From NCBI RefSeq assembly GCF_000157995.1, contig NZ_GG657556.1:50181-87714 (forward strand): 37,534 nt of DNA. Direction: 5' to 3'. This DNA is from Holdemania filiformis DSM 12042 (GTDB lineage Bacteria; Bacillota_I; Bacilli_A; Erysipelotrichales; Erysipelotrichaceae). Below, one piece after another: positions 24,173-32,386 of this stretch. Both the position numbers and the translations under genes were made by a program. Under the pieces are notes generated by a model. It did not search any database and was not told where the DNA came from. It worked only from the letters and a program-made list of their open reading frames with translations. Each line of letters begins with the position of its first letter. The first letter of the stretch is position 1.

Positions 24173-25522
24173 TTATTGCGGATGGGATTCAGCTTCTTCC
24201 GGCTCCGGGGAATTCTGGATCGTCAGATGAATCTTGCCGATCCGCTTGCCTTCCATTGACTGTACCGTGAAGCGCAGCATACCGATTTGAACTTCCGGAT
24301 GCTCGTCCGGCTGCGGGATCTGTCCGAGCTGCTCGATCAGATAACCTGAAACAGTATCGTAATACTCAGTTTCCAGATTTAAGCCCAGTTCTTCGTTCAG
24401 TTCATCCAGATTCATCAATCCGTCGATCTGATATTCATTGGACGTTAACTGAATCAGCTCTGGTTCTTCCTGTTCATATTCGTCGTGCAGATCGCCGACG
24501 ATTTCCTCGACGAGATCTTCCGTCGTTGTAATCCCGCTGAAACCGCCGAATTCATCGATCAGGATCGCCATCCGGTTCTGCGTTTTCTGCATTTCGCGGA
24601 ACAGCTCGGCCGTCGGCTTGCTGTCAGGAACAAAATACGGTTTCTGCAGCAGCGATTCCAGCTTCAGCTGATCGGTTTCTCCTTCGGAGATTGCGATCAT
24701 CAAATCTTTTATATTTAAAATGCCGATGATGTTGTCGCTGGTATCCCGATAAACCGGAAACCGGCTCAGGCGGGTGCTCAGCAGTTCTTTTAACTGCGGA
24801 CGAATCGGCTCGTCCATATCGAGCATCACGACTTCCTGCCGCGGAACCATGACGTCGCGCGCAGTTTTATCATCAAAGGTGAAGACCGAGTCAATCATTT
24901 CCGTCTGCGTATCGTTAAACACGCCGCTGGCGCGGCCGCTGTGGACAAGCGAACGAATTTCCTCCTCGCTGACCTCCTCCTCAAGATTCTCCGTCTTCAT
25001 CCCCAACAACCGCAAGAAGCCGTTGGTTGACAAGGAAAGCAGCTTGATAAACGGCGAGAGTACGCGCGAAATGACCAGGATCGGCTGGACGCACATCAAA
25101 CTGAACTGCTCCGCCTTTTGCAGCGCGATCCGTTTGGGCACAAGCTCGCCGAAGACTAACGTGCAGTAGGACAGAATAATCGTAACCAGCACGACCGCAA
25201 TCGTGGAGCTGTACGGGATGCCGTACTGCGCCATCCATCCGCCCAGCACCTGCGAAATACCGGTGGCGGCCGAGGCGCTGGAGAAGAAACCCGCAAAGGT
25301 GATCGCGACCTGGATCGTCGACAGGAATTTAGTCGAGTCGTCGAACAGTCCTTCGATCAGCCGGGCTTTTTTGTTGCCTTTCTCAGCCAGCATTTTAATT
25401 TTGTTTTTGTTCACGGAAACGATAGCCATTTCCGCTCCTGCGAAGAAAGCGTTGACTAACGTAAGAAGTACCAGCAGCAACAGCTGCATGGCGATGGCGT
25501 TACCGCCGGGATCTGATGCCAT
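24173..25522 (-). CDS. CorC/HlyC (CNNM) family membrane protein
   Basis: A 449-residue protein of the hemolysin-C/CorC family, thought to take part in magnesium or divalent-cation export. It has an N-terminal DUF21 transmembrane domain (about 1-190; LVNAFFAGAEMAIVSVNKNK, then GELVPKRIAL), a CBS pair (about 205-330; DVMVPRQEVVMLD and IIGILNIKDLM) and a C-terminal CorC_HlyC domain (about 345-435). Start choice: the first in-frame ATG (25528) touches the AGGAGG, while the ATG at 25522 is 6 bp from it and is preferred. It has an extended -10 promoter upstream and a terminator downstream. Confidence 0.87.
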   Translation of the reverse strand: MASDPGGNAIAMQLLLLVLLTLVNAFFAGAEMAIVSVNKNKIKMLAEKGNKKARLIEGLFDDSTKFLSTIQVAITFAGFFSSASAATGISQVLGGWMAQYGIPYSSTIAVVLVTIILSYCTLVFGELVPKRIALQKAEQFSLMCVQPILVISRVLSPFIKLLSLSTNGFLRLLGMKTENLEEEVSEEEIRSLVHSGRASGVFNDTQTEMIDSVFTFDDKTARDVMVPRQEVVMLDMDEPIRPQLKELLSTRLSRFPVYRDTSDNIIGILNIKDLMIAISEGETDQLKLESLLQKPYFVPDSKPTAELFREMQKTQNRMAILIDEFGGFSGITTTEDLVEEIVGDLHDEYEQEEPELIQLTSNEYQIDGLMNLDELNEELGLNLETEYYDTVSGYLIEQLGQIPQPDEHPEVQIGMLRFTVQSMEGKRIGKIHLTIQNSPEPEEAESHPQ

Positions 25523-25546
25523 AATCATCCTCCTAAACTGAGGATC

Positions 25547-25555
25547 AGTATATCA
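25547..25555 (-). promoter_or_regulatory. Extended -10 promoter of the CorC/HlyC-type gene
   Basis: TGATATACT on the minus strand, third copy in the window of the TCTGATATACT string, 25 bp before the start codon. Confidence 0.48.
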
Positions 25556-25609
25556 GAACTGCGGAAGAAGCGCAAATACAGCGGGGCGGGTTTGTCTAAA
25601 TTTCATTAT

Positions 25610-25652
25610 AAAAAGAAACCGGACGCCTGCCTGAGGAAGCAGGAACGTCCGG
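25610..25652 (-). terminator. Terminator after the small membrane protein
   Basis: On the minus strand CCGGACG (25652-25646) pairs with CGTCCGG (25625-25619), with CCTGC/GCAGG pairing inside, followed by a T-rich run (TTTCTTTTT). It is just 5 bp past the stop. Confidence 0.82.
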
Positions 25653-25657
25653 ATAGC

Positions 25658-25837
25658 TTAAGCTAAATTGAACACAGCCAACGTAAAAGCGATCCCCAAC
25701 AAGACATAGCCGCCGTAAAGCATCAGCTTTTCTTTTTGATTATAGGGAATCCCCTGGCCGGCGGCGCAGCGCTGGTTGTAAAAAATTTTGGATGCGATCA
25801 CCAGCGCCAGTCCGACGCCTAATAAAATAAATGCCAT
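25658..25837 (-). CDS. Small two-helix membrane protein
   Basis: A 59-residue protein with two hydrophobic helices (MAFILLGVGLALVIAS and the C-terminal YGGYVLLGIAFTLAVFNLA) and a polar loop, NQRCAAGQGIPYNQKEK. The start at 25837 is chosen because AAGGAGAAATTTAACG precedes it; the frame is open further up, but the extra residues look non-coding. A terminator follows at once. It lies downstream of the uxa genes on the same strand, separated by about 170 bp. The function is unknown. Confidence 0.65.
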   Translation of the reverse strand: MAFILLGVGLALVIASKIFYNQRCAAGQGIPYNQKEKLMLYGGYVLLGIAFTLAVFNLA

Positions 25838-26006
25838 CGTTAAATTTCTCCTTTTAAACTCGGGGTGATTGTCAGCGAAGCCGCCGGCGCAATGAAGCCC
25901 GGGACAGAAGCTGACCAGGGAATACAGGAAGGCGCACAGGCTTAACTCCCCGAACAACACCGGTCTGGGTTTTGCCTGGAATAGAAACCCGTAAGCGTCT
26001 GATTTT

Positions 26007-26621
26007 TTATTTCTTCGATACTTTTTCAAAAGCGGTTAAAATCTGTTGCTCACTCAGACATTCTGGCTGGTTCTGAATCCAGGGGATGACCTCCTTGTAG
26101 TGCAGCAGCGCAAACTCGCTTTTGGCCTGTGTCAGATCCGAGGTGTCAGGAAGCGCGCACAGACCGGTGCAGTCCAGACCGCCTAACGCCTGCCGCTGAT
26201 ACTGGCAATGCTGGCGCAGACCCGCCGCCGGATTGGGGATTCGGAAGTTCTTCGCCGCTTCCGCCTGCGGCCGGCGGAGGATCCAGTGCTTGTCGTTCGG
26301 CTTGCCGCTGAGCTGTCCCTCACTGCGCAAATCGCGGATAACGAAGACGCCGCGCGTACACAACAGGGTGACGTAGGTCTGAGCGACATGTCCGTCCTGA
26401 TCCACAACGGAGTTGTATAACAGCCGGTGAAAGCCCAGCTCCTGTTTCAGCCAGCTGCTTACGGAGAGATTCTGGCGGAATTGATAGCGCCAGAAGTATT
26501 CAAGATAATTGGCGAACAGCGCCGGATACAGCGTGCCGGTATAATGTTTGTGCAGGCGGAACGCCTGAAACACGGCCATTGCCAACAGAACGGTAACCAG
26601 GCCGTAAAGAATGATGTCCAT
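26007..26621 (-). CDS. NERD-like membrane-anchored protein
   Basis: A 204-residue protein with an N-terminal transmembrane helix (residues 3-20). The middle resembles a nuclease-related (NERD) domain: LGFHRLLYNSVVDQDGHVAQ, then TLLCTRGVFVIRDLRSEGQL and SGKPNDKHWILRRPQ (about 62-118). In typical NERD domains the strand after GVFVI carries Glu-x-Lys; here it is Arg-Asp-Leu, so catalysis is doubtful. The ATG follows the uxaA stop with no gap, so it is translationally coupled. Its link to uronate metabolism is unclear. The domain call is by eye and moderate. Confidence 0.55.
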   Translation of the reverse strand: MDIILYGLVTVLLAMAVFQAFRLHKHYTGTLYPALFANYLEYFWRYQFRQNLSVSSWLKQELGFHRLLYNSVVDQDGHVAQTYVTLLCTRGVFVIRDLRSEGQLSGKPNDKHWILRRPQAEAAKNFRIPNPAAGLRQHCQYQRQALGGLDCTGLCALPDTSDLTQAKSEFALLHYKEVIPWIQNQPECLSEQQILTAFEKVSKK

Positions 26622-28097
26622 TTAACAGATAACCCCCTGTTTGAAGATTGCGATGCTGCGCAGGTCGCTGATTTCATTGCGTGTTTTCTTTCCTTCCAGC
26701 ACAGCGATCAGATCTTCGACCAGCTGGTCGGCCGCTTCGTCGAGCGGTACGCCTTCCGTCAGAAGACCGGCATTGAAATCGATCCAATGTGGTTTTTTCA
26801 TTGCCAGCTCTGAATTGGTGGCTACTTTGTAGGTTGGAATAAACCCGCCGAACGGTGTACCCCGGCCGGTCGTGAACAGTACGATCTGGCAGCCGCAGGC
26901 CCCCAGCGCGGTGGTGGACACGAGGTCGTTGCCCGGGCCGTAAACGAGGCTGACGCCTTTTTTCTGAATCGGCTCACCATAGTCGAGCACGTCGTTGATC
27001 AGCGCGGTTCCGGCTTTCTGGATGCAGCCCAGACTCTTTTCTTCCAGCGTTGTGATGCCGCCGGCTTTGTTGCCCGGGGATGGATTTTCATAAACAACCT
27101 GATGATTGGACAGGAAATAGTCCTTGAAGCGGTTGATCATCGCGACGAGTTTATCAAACGTTTTCCGGTCAGCGGCCCGATTCATCAACAGCTGTTCCGC
27201 CCCGAACATTTCCGGGACTTCGCTGAGCACGATATTCGCGCCGTAGCTGGACAGAAGATCGGAGAACCGCCCCAGCAGCGGATTGGCAGTGATTCCGGAA
27301 TAGCCGTCGGAACCGCCGCATTTCAAACCGAAGGAGAATTCGCTGAGATCGCAGGCTTCGCGCTGATCATGGCGCATGACCTGATAAATCTGCTCGAGCA
27401 GCTCCACGGCGCTGTGAACCTCATTCTCAACGTCCTGGCAGTTCAGACAGCGGATGCGCTCCGGATCGATCTGTTCCAGCGTGTCGTAAAACGGTTTCAG
27501 CTGATTGTTTTCACAGCCTAAACCAAGCACGAGTACGCCCCCGGCATTGGGATGGGTGACAATGTCCTGTAAAATTTTGACAGTGTTGCGATGATCCTGT
27601 CCCATCTGTGAACAGCCGAACGGATGATTAAACGTGAAGATCCCATCGATATCATCTAACGGATGGCGCTGGCGGAAGGCGTTGACGATGTTGCGGGCGG
27701 TATCGCCGATGCAGCCGACCGTCACGATCACCCACAGCTCGTTGCGGATTCCGACTTTGCCGTTGGCGCGGCGGTAGGCCATGACGGAACGCCCCTGGGG
27801 ACGTTTGACAATCGGGTCACAGACCGGATCATATTGGTAATCAAGCGTTCCGGACAGCCGGGTTTTCAGGTTGTGGCTGTGGACCCAGTGTCCGGCTTCA
27901 ATGTCACCGGCGGCCTGACCGATCGGCTGGCCGTATTTGATGACCGGCTGACCGTCTGGAATCATTGCACAGGCGAATTTATGACCGGATGGGATGTCGT
28001 CCAGCAAGGTGATTCCGTTGATGATTTCTCCGGCGGATAACGGTTCCAGCGCGACGATCACATTGTCGTTCGGCTGGATGTGCAGCGTTTTTTTCAT
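26622..28097 (-). CDS. uxaA: Altronate dehydratase
   Basis: A 491-residue enzyme that dehydrates D-altronate to 2-keto-3-deoxy-D-gluconate in galacturonate catabolism. It has the N-terminal SAF domain (about 1-90), then the UxaA core with GYRRANGKVGIRNELWVIVT-like sequence (about 107-125), CIGDTARNIVNAF, FNHPFGCSQMG (about 153-163), GLGCENNQ and LKCGGSDGYSGITANPLLG. Length is normal for the family. It overlaps the uxaB stop by 4 bp (ATGA) and is followed without gap by the NERD-like gene. uxaC and kdgK/kdgA are not in the window. Confidence 0.92.
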   Translation of the reverse strand: MKKTLHIQPNDNVIVALEPLSAGEIINGITLLDDIPSGHKFACAMIPDGQPVIKYGQPIGQAAGDIEAGHWVHSHNLKTRLSGTLDYQYDPVCDPIVKRPQGRSVMAYRRANGKVGIRNELWVIVTVGCIGDTARNIVNAFRQRHPLDDIDGIFTFNHPFGCSQMGQDHRNTVKILQDIVTHPNAGGVLVLGLGCENNQLKPFYDTLEQIDPERIRCLNCQDVENEVHSAVELLEQIYQVMRHDQREACDLSEFSFGLKCGGSDGYSGITANPLLGRFSDLLSSYGANIVLSEVPEMFGAEQLLMNRAADRKTFDKLVAMINRFKDYFLSNHQVVYENPSPGNKAGGITTLEEKSLGCIQKAGTALINDVLDYGEPIQKKGVSLVYGPGNDLVSTTALGACGCQIVLFTTGRGTPFGGFIPTYKVATNSELAMKKPHWIDFNAGLLTEGVPLDEAADQLVEDLIAVLEGKKTRNEISDLRSIAIFKQGVIC

Positions 28098-29530
28098 GCG
28101 TTTTCCTCCTTTTTTAACGCATCGCGAAGACCGAGCGTTGCGATTGAATGGATAATTTGAACCAGGCGTTCCGCGATGTTATCCATTGATGCCAGCTGGC
28201 CTTCCCAAAGAGGCAGCTGGATCAGCGCGTCAACCGTCGCCTGCGGCTGATTTTCATCCCAATCCTGCCAACAGGCCAAAACTTCCGGACTTTCGCTGAT
28301 CAACGGCGTGCCGTCTGATTTCCGCTGGCCCAGAAGGACGATCAGCGCGGCAAGCGAGAAACAGGCATGGGGAGCCAGCGCTTTATGGGTATCGTAATAA
28401 TGCCGCATCGCCGGCAGATCGCGGGTATTAAACTTGGCGATCGAGTTGAGCGAAATGCTCATGAGCTCGTGGCGGATATCCGGGTTTTCAAAGCGTTCAA
28501 AGACATCGTGAGTAAAGGCCACTAACTCGCTTTCACTGAAATTGAGCGAAGGCCAGACTTCTTCCTTTAAAAAGGCTTCGAGAAAGCGGCGAATCTGCGG
28601 ATCCTCGACGGTTTCCTTCACGGTTTCCAGTCCCCCAAGCAAACCTAAGGGAACCATCGCGGTATGCGCGCCGTTGAGGATCGCGACTTTGCGGTCGCGG
28701 TAAGGCGCCAGATCGTCGGTAAAGATGATGTTTTGATTTAACTGATCCAGCGGCAGCACGGAGTGCAGCACGGGATCGCCCTGAATCACCCAGCTGTGAT
28801 AGATTTCGCCTTTCACCAGATAGGCATCGTGATAGCCAAGCTGGTCTTCCAGTGCGGCTGCCTGAGCTTTCGGATAGCCCGGCACAATGCGGTCGACCAG
28901 CGTATTGTAGAACCGGTTGGCGTTCTCGATCCAGTCCAGGAAAGCCTGCGGTTCGCCTTGTTCGCGGGCTTTGCGGCAGACGATTTCTTTCAAGGTGTCG
29001 CCGTTGCGTTCAATCAGCTCGCAGCAGACGAGATCCATACCGCTTTCCAGTGTGCCGTTGAACGTCTGGAAGCGATGTTTTAATACGGCCAGAACCTTTC
29101 CGGGGAAGCTTTGCGGACAGACGTCCAGGGTCACGAGTTCGTCCGTATAGGTGATTCCCGCTTCGGTGGTATTCGAGATGATTACGCGGCATTGCGGATC
29201 CGCTGCGCGCTGTAAAAGCGCTGGGTAATCGGTGTAGGGATCGATGCCCTGTTCGATCACGTCGATGATTCGCATTTCCCGCGTGGCCCGGCCTTCCTTT
29301 TTTCCTTCTAAAAGCAGCGTGTATAACCCGTCCTGTTCCATTAAACTTTTGACTCGCCCATGCGGTCTTGGCTGAACGACGCAAACGCTGCCGTTGAAAT
29401 CAGTTTTCTCGTTTAACTGGGAAATGAAATCATCGACAAAGGCCCGCAGGAAGTTTCCTTCGCCGAACTGAAGAATGCGCACCGGCCGCTGCGGCCGGGG
29501 ATGATTTTGACGATTTAAGGATTCCATCAT
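28094..29530 (-). CDS. uxaB: Tagaturonate reductase (altronate oxidoreductase)
   Basis: A 478-residue NAD-dependent enzyme of the mannitol dehydrogenase/polyol family that reduces D-tagaturonate to D-altronate. The N-terminal Rossmann motif is ILQFGEGNFLRAFVDDFI (residues 19-36). Other family parts are VIISNTTEAGITY, CCELIERNGDTLKEIV and KVAILNGAHTAMVPLG (about 244-259), the last holding the catalytic region. GGAGTAATCA precedes the first of two ATG codons. It is the first gene of a uxaB-uxaA-NERD-like unit. Two near-identical 15-bp repeats lie in its upstream region. Confidence 0.9.
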   Translation of the reverse strand: MMESLNRQNHPRPQRPVRILQFGEGNFLRAFVDDFISQLNEKTDFNGSVCVVQPRPHGRVKSLMEQDGLYTLLLEGKKEGRATREMRIIDVIEQGIDPYTDYPALLQRAADPQCRVIISNTTEAGITYTDELVTLDVCPQSFPGKVLAVLKHRFQTFNGTLESGMDLVCCELIERNGDTLKEIVCRKAREQGEPQAFLDWIENANRFYNTLVDRIVPGYPKAQAAALEDQLGYHDAYLVKGEIYHSWVIQGDPVLHSVLPLDQLNQNIIFTDDLAPYRDRKVAILNGAHTAMVPLGLLGGLETVKETVEDPQIRRFLEAFLKEEVWPSLNFSESELVAFTHDVFERFENPDIRHELMSISLNSIAKFNTRDLPAMRHYYDTHKALAPHACFSLAALIVLLGQRKSDGTPLISESPEVLACWQDWDENQPQATVDALIQLPLWEGQLASMDNIAERLVQIIHSIATLGLRDALKKEENA

Positions 29531-29618
29531 TGATTACTCCATTCTTTTTCTACATTTTACCATGTTTGGCGATCGTCCACGGCAGGCAAGCAGGCAGTTT
29601 ATTCCGGTAATTTTTTAA

Positions 29619-29670
29619 GTTTTCATTTTAATGAAGCTTCTTTTGCTTTCTTTCTGTTTTCATTTTGATG
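29619..29670. repeat. Direct repeat pair between uxaB and the pyrophosphatase gene
   Basis: GTTTTCATTTTAATG (29619-29633) and GTTTTCATTTTGATG (29656-29670) differ at one base and start 37 bp apart. The first copy is part of a perfect palindrome, TTCATT-TT-AATGAA (29622-29635). They lie about 90-140 bp upstream of uxaB and are candidate operator sites. Confidence 0.45.
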
Positions 29671-29751
29671 GATTCTCGAGCATAATCGAACAGAATCGTA
29701 CCGACCGCTGCGGAATAGTCAAAAAAAGAGGATAAGACCCTTTTTATGCTT

Positions 29752-29757
29752 TATAAT
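29752..29757 (+). promoter_or_regulatory. Possible -10 box of the pyrophosphatase gene
   Basis: A perfect TATAAT lies 46 bp before the start codon. No good -35 box is found at the usual distance. Confidence 0.35.
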
Positions 29758-29803
29758 GAAGTCATTAATGTAAGAATAAGGAAATCAGAACAGGAGAAAA
29801 GAA

Positions 29804-30127
29804 ATGCTTGGACAAATTGTCACGGTCACAGTCGATCGAAAGATGGGAACGCGCCATCCCCATTTTCCGGAACTGGTTTATCCGGTAAATTATGGTTATA
29901 TCCGTGGAATTTCCGCGCCCGACGGAGAAGACCAGGACGCCTATATTTTAGGCATCAATGAACCTGTGAATGAGTTTACGGGAAAAGTCATCGCGATCAT
30001 TCACCGAAAAGAGGACGTGGAAGAAAAATGGGTTGTGATTCCCAGGGAACAAACCTTATCTAGAGAAGAAATCGCGGAGCAAGTCAAATTTCAGGAACAA
30101 TACTTTACGACTTATATTGAAATGTAG
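29804..30127 (+). CDS. Short inorganic pyrophosphatase-like protein
   Basis: A 107-residue protein of the soluble inorganic pyrophosphatase (PPase family I) fold. The core is recognisable: PVNYGYIRG (residues 27-35) and PDGEDQDAYILG (39-50), equivalent to the metal-binding DGDPLD region. At 107 residues it is much shorter than the usual 160-180, and the second Asp/Lys metal-substrate cluster is not clear. Similar short forms occur in other Firmicutes. It may act on pyrophosphate or another phosphoanhydride, or no longer be catalytic. GGAGAAAAGAA precedes the ATG. Confidence 0.75.
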   Translation: MLGQIVTVTVDRKMGTRHPHFPELVYPVNYGYIRGISAPDGEDQDAYILGINEPVNEFTGKVIAIIHRKEDVEEKWVVIPREQTLSREEIAEQVKFQEQYFTTYIEM

Positions 30128-30242
30128 TTCATGATTTAAGGCCTGGAAAAAACGGATTTGAAAATAACTCAGGACAGAAGCTTTCATGGAAGGGTTAATC
30201 ATACGGACAATTCTATGAAGTGTTTAGCGTTTACGATGAAGA

Positions 30243-30276
30243 AAAAAGATATCCCGTATTTCTGAGATATCTTTTT
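30243..30276. terminator. Bidirectional terminator
   Basis: AAAAAGATATC (30243-30253) and GATATCTTTTT (30266-30276) form a perfect 11-bp stem around a 12-nt loop, between the convergent pyrophosphatase and VOC genes. Confidence 0.82.
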
Positions 30277-30289
30277 AACATAGGAAAGT

Positions 30290-30658
30290 TTAAGCCTGAA
30301 CAAGGCAGAACGGATGCCCTGCAGGATCAAACAGCGTTACAAACTGAGAACCGCCAAACTGCGTGTCGGCTTTCCGCGCGCCCAAGGCTTCCGCTTTTGT
30401 GATCATTGTATTCAGGTCGGAAACGAGAAAATCAAAGTGGACTTGTTTCTGTTGCCGGCCTTCAACCTCCGGCCAGACCGGCGGGACATAATCGTCTTCC
30501 TGCACGAAGACCAGCATCACGCCGTTTTCGCTGACAACCGCGGGATTGCCGAACAGTTCCGTAGTTTTCCAGTCCAGCAGTTCATGGTAGAACTGACTCA
30601 ACTTTTTAGCGTCAGGACAGTCGACGACCAGATCGGCCAGACGAATTTCATTAGACAT
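30290..30658 (-). CDS. VOC-family (glyoxalase-like) protein
   Basis: A 122-residue protein with two beta-alpha-beta-beta-beta modules of the vicinal oxygen chelate fold: ADLVVDCPDAKKLSQFYHEL near the N-terminus and VHFDFLVSDLNTMITKAEAL from about residue 72, ending in LFDPAGHPFCLVQA. Members bind a metal and carry out isomerisation, ring cleavage or antibiotic-binding; this group is often called glyoxalase/bleomycin resistance-like. The start at 30658 is preferred: AGAGGTCATTTT precedes it and the upstream frame is basic and unlike the family. A good promoter overlapped by a cre-like site lies directly upstream. Confidence 0.8.
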   Translation of the reverse strand: MSNEIRLADLVVDCPDAKKLSQFYHELLDWKTTELFGNPAVVSENGVMLVFVQEDDYVPPVWPEVEGRQQKQVHFDFLVSDLNTMITKAEALGARKADTQFGGSQFVTLFDPAGHPFCLVQA

Positions 30659-30689
30659 AAAATGACCTCTCTTTCTTATTTTTGGTTTC

Positions 30690-30718
30690 ATTGTAAACGG
30701 TTTCTTCAATTTAAGCAA
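30690..30718 (-). promoter_or_regulatory. Promoter of the VOC gene with a cre-like operator on its -10 box
   Basis: On the minus strand TTGCTT (30718-30713), 17 bp and TACAAT (30695-30690). On the plus strand TTGTAAACGGTTTCTT (30691-30706) matches the CcpA cre consensus WTGNNARCGNWWWCAW at 15 of 16 positions and covers the -10 box and part of the spacer. Repression by CcpA or another LacI-family protein is the likely reading. Confidence 0.62.
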
Positions 30719-30727
30719 GCCTGCCAA

Positions 30728-32188
30728 TTATTTTTTCAGCAGCTGAGCGGCAGCACTTTGAGCGGTGATTCGCGCCCAGACCAGCCCGGATGTCAATTCC
30801 CATCCCGGACATTTCGTATCTTCTCCATAAACAGAGTACAGACCGTCGAATTTATTAGTGTCTGAGGCGTAGCTCAGAACTTCCCCTTTAGAGGATACCG
30901 GCAAAAGTGATTTGTTGAGAGTCAGGCGGGACGGAGAAGTATGAAATTCCACGATAACATAAGGCGGTATCAGCTCGCTCATTGTCGTTCCCTCACGCTC
31001 AAATTCTAAATCAAGGCCGGTCCGGGCGTACTGATTGTAATCCGTGATCGTTTTTTTTACAATTCCGGGGTATTCCGGATTGATCATGTTAGCGAGGAGA
31101 TTAAGCCCATCCACTTCGAAATAAAAGGTTTGCGGTGAAATTCCGGCCGCTTGAACGTGATCGAGATCGCTGATTCCATAGACCGGTTCCTGTTTGGCAA
31201 TCCAAATCAGCTGATCCTGATAGTTCATCTTCGGATCCTTTTCATTAAAGAACCGGCGGCCGTCAGAATTTAGAAAAATGATATTGGGCAGGGTAAAGTA
31301 ATCGTAGTCTTCCTGCGGCGAAGCCGCCGATTCCCAATCCTCTAATTGAAGAGGTGTGAAATCGGAGATTAAATGTCCGTAAAGGAAAACGTCTTGCGAA
31401 AGAAACTGATCCGCGACGATTAACGCGTTTGTTTTAATTTTAGGCGAATAATTCAGAGGTTGGCCTGTTTCTTCATCGTTGAAGGATTGCACAACTTTGA
31501 CGCCTTCCACACCATCTTGGGCTTCGTTCAGTAGAATCTGAGTCAGGCGTGAATTTTCCATGAAGGCGATCCCCAGATCGGCAGCGATCTGGGCCAAGGC
31601 GGATAGAACGACAGGGTGTCCTTCAGTCTGTCCATCATCCGGGGTCATCATTAATTTATAATCCGGCAGTAAACCCGGTACCGGTTCGGCAAACGGTACG
31701 CCGCAGCGTTCGATCAGCCAGTCGACGTCCGCTCCCGAATGTTCAACGGTCGTTCGGAAAAGAGAAGAATCGTCCCTCAGCGTGAGTTCTGAAAAATAAT
31801 CATCATAAAATTGTTTAATTTCGGTTAGCGTCCAGCGCCGCTGACTTTGGTCAGCCCGCTGAGCTGCGGCGCCTAACGCCGCATAGCGATCGGTTTCCTC
31901 CGTCAAAATTTCGACGGAATGGGGCAGATCGGCGCTGTGAAATGAAGGGTAGTCCGGCTTGAGCGAAGATACGATGACAAGGATATCCTCAACCCCCTGA
32001 TCATGCGCTTCAATCGCGGCGATCAGGCTGGGAATCGCATCGCCGATAATGACCAGGTCGTTTTCCCAATCATACTGTGAATTCAATTCTGAATCGCAGG
32101 GAAGGGAAGTCGGCTGACAGCCCGTAAAGAGCAGGACGAAACAAAGCAGGGCGCAGCGAAAACCGTGTTTTGTGAAAGAAAAACGCAT
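30728..32188 (-). CDS. Lipoprotein related to FAD-dependent fumarate reductases, FAD site degraded
   Basis: A 486-residue protein with a lipoprotein signal (lipobox LFTGC, Cys24). Overall it follows the flavocytochrome c/fumarate reductase flavoprotein pattern: NDLVIIGDAIPSLIAAIEA, NIIFLNSDGRRFFNEKDPK (about 300-318), VEFHTSPSRLTLN (about 412-424) and a C-terminal GLYSVYGEDT. The FAD motif GxGxxG reads GDAIPS (49-54), and the final GAN/NRxGG-type region is missing. FAD binding and catalysis as in the family therefore seem unlikely: a pseudoenzyme, binding protein or divergent enzyme. A TTTACA-17-TAAACT promoter precedes it. The neighbouring gene at 32387-34177 is the intact relative. Confidence 0.68.
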   Translation of the reverse strand: MRFSFTKHGFRCALLCFVLLFTGCQPTSLPCDSELNSQYDWENDLVIIGDAIPSLIAAIEAHDQGVEDILVIVSSLKPDYPSFHSADLPHSVEILTEETDRYAALGAAAQRADQSQRRWTLTEIKQFYDDYFSELTLRDDSSLFRTTVEHSGADVDWLIERCGVPFAEPVPGLLPDYKLMMTPDDGQTEGHPVVLSALAQIAADLGIAFMENSRLTQILLNEAQDGVEGVKVVQSFNDEETGQPLNYSPKIKTNALIVADQFLSQDVFLYGHLISDFTPLQLEDWESAASPQEDYDYFTLPNIIFLNSDGRRFFNEKDPKMNYQDQLIWIAKQEPVYGISDLDHVQAAGISPQTFYFEVDGLNLLANMINPEYPGIVKKTITDYNQYARTGLDLEFEREGTTMSELIPPYVIVEFHTSPSRLTLNKSLLPVSSKGEVLSYASDTNKFDGLYSVYGEDTKCPGWELTSGLVWARITAQSAAAQLLKK

Positions 32189-32210
32189 GGAAGATCACCT
32201 CTGTGATTTC

Positions 32211-32239
32211 AGTTTACTACCAGAGTCTACGTTTGTAAA
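32211..32239 (-). promoter_or_regulatory. Promoter of the degraded-reductase lipoprotein gene
   Basis: On the minus strand TTTACA (32239-32234), a 17-bp spacer and TAAACT (32216-32211), 23 bp before the start codon. Confidence 0.55.
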
Positions 32240-32336
32240 CCTTTTTCGACTGAATGACTTCGGCTTGTCAAGACTGAACGAAATTGAGGATTCATCAAAC
32301 AAGGCATTAGATTTCGCCGGTATTCAAGGACGAGTA

Positions 32337-32368
32337 AAAAAGAACCCCAGCCGTCAGACTGGGATTCT
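32337..32368 (-). terminator. Terminator of the extracellular reductase gene
   Basis: On the minus strand AGAATCCCAG (32368-32359) pairs with CTGGGGTTCT (32350-32341) with one G-T pair and is followed by T residues. It begins 19 bp past the stop codon. Confidence 0.82.
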
Positions 32369-32386
32369 TTGGAGGGAAAGCTTAAT

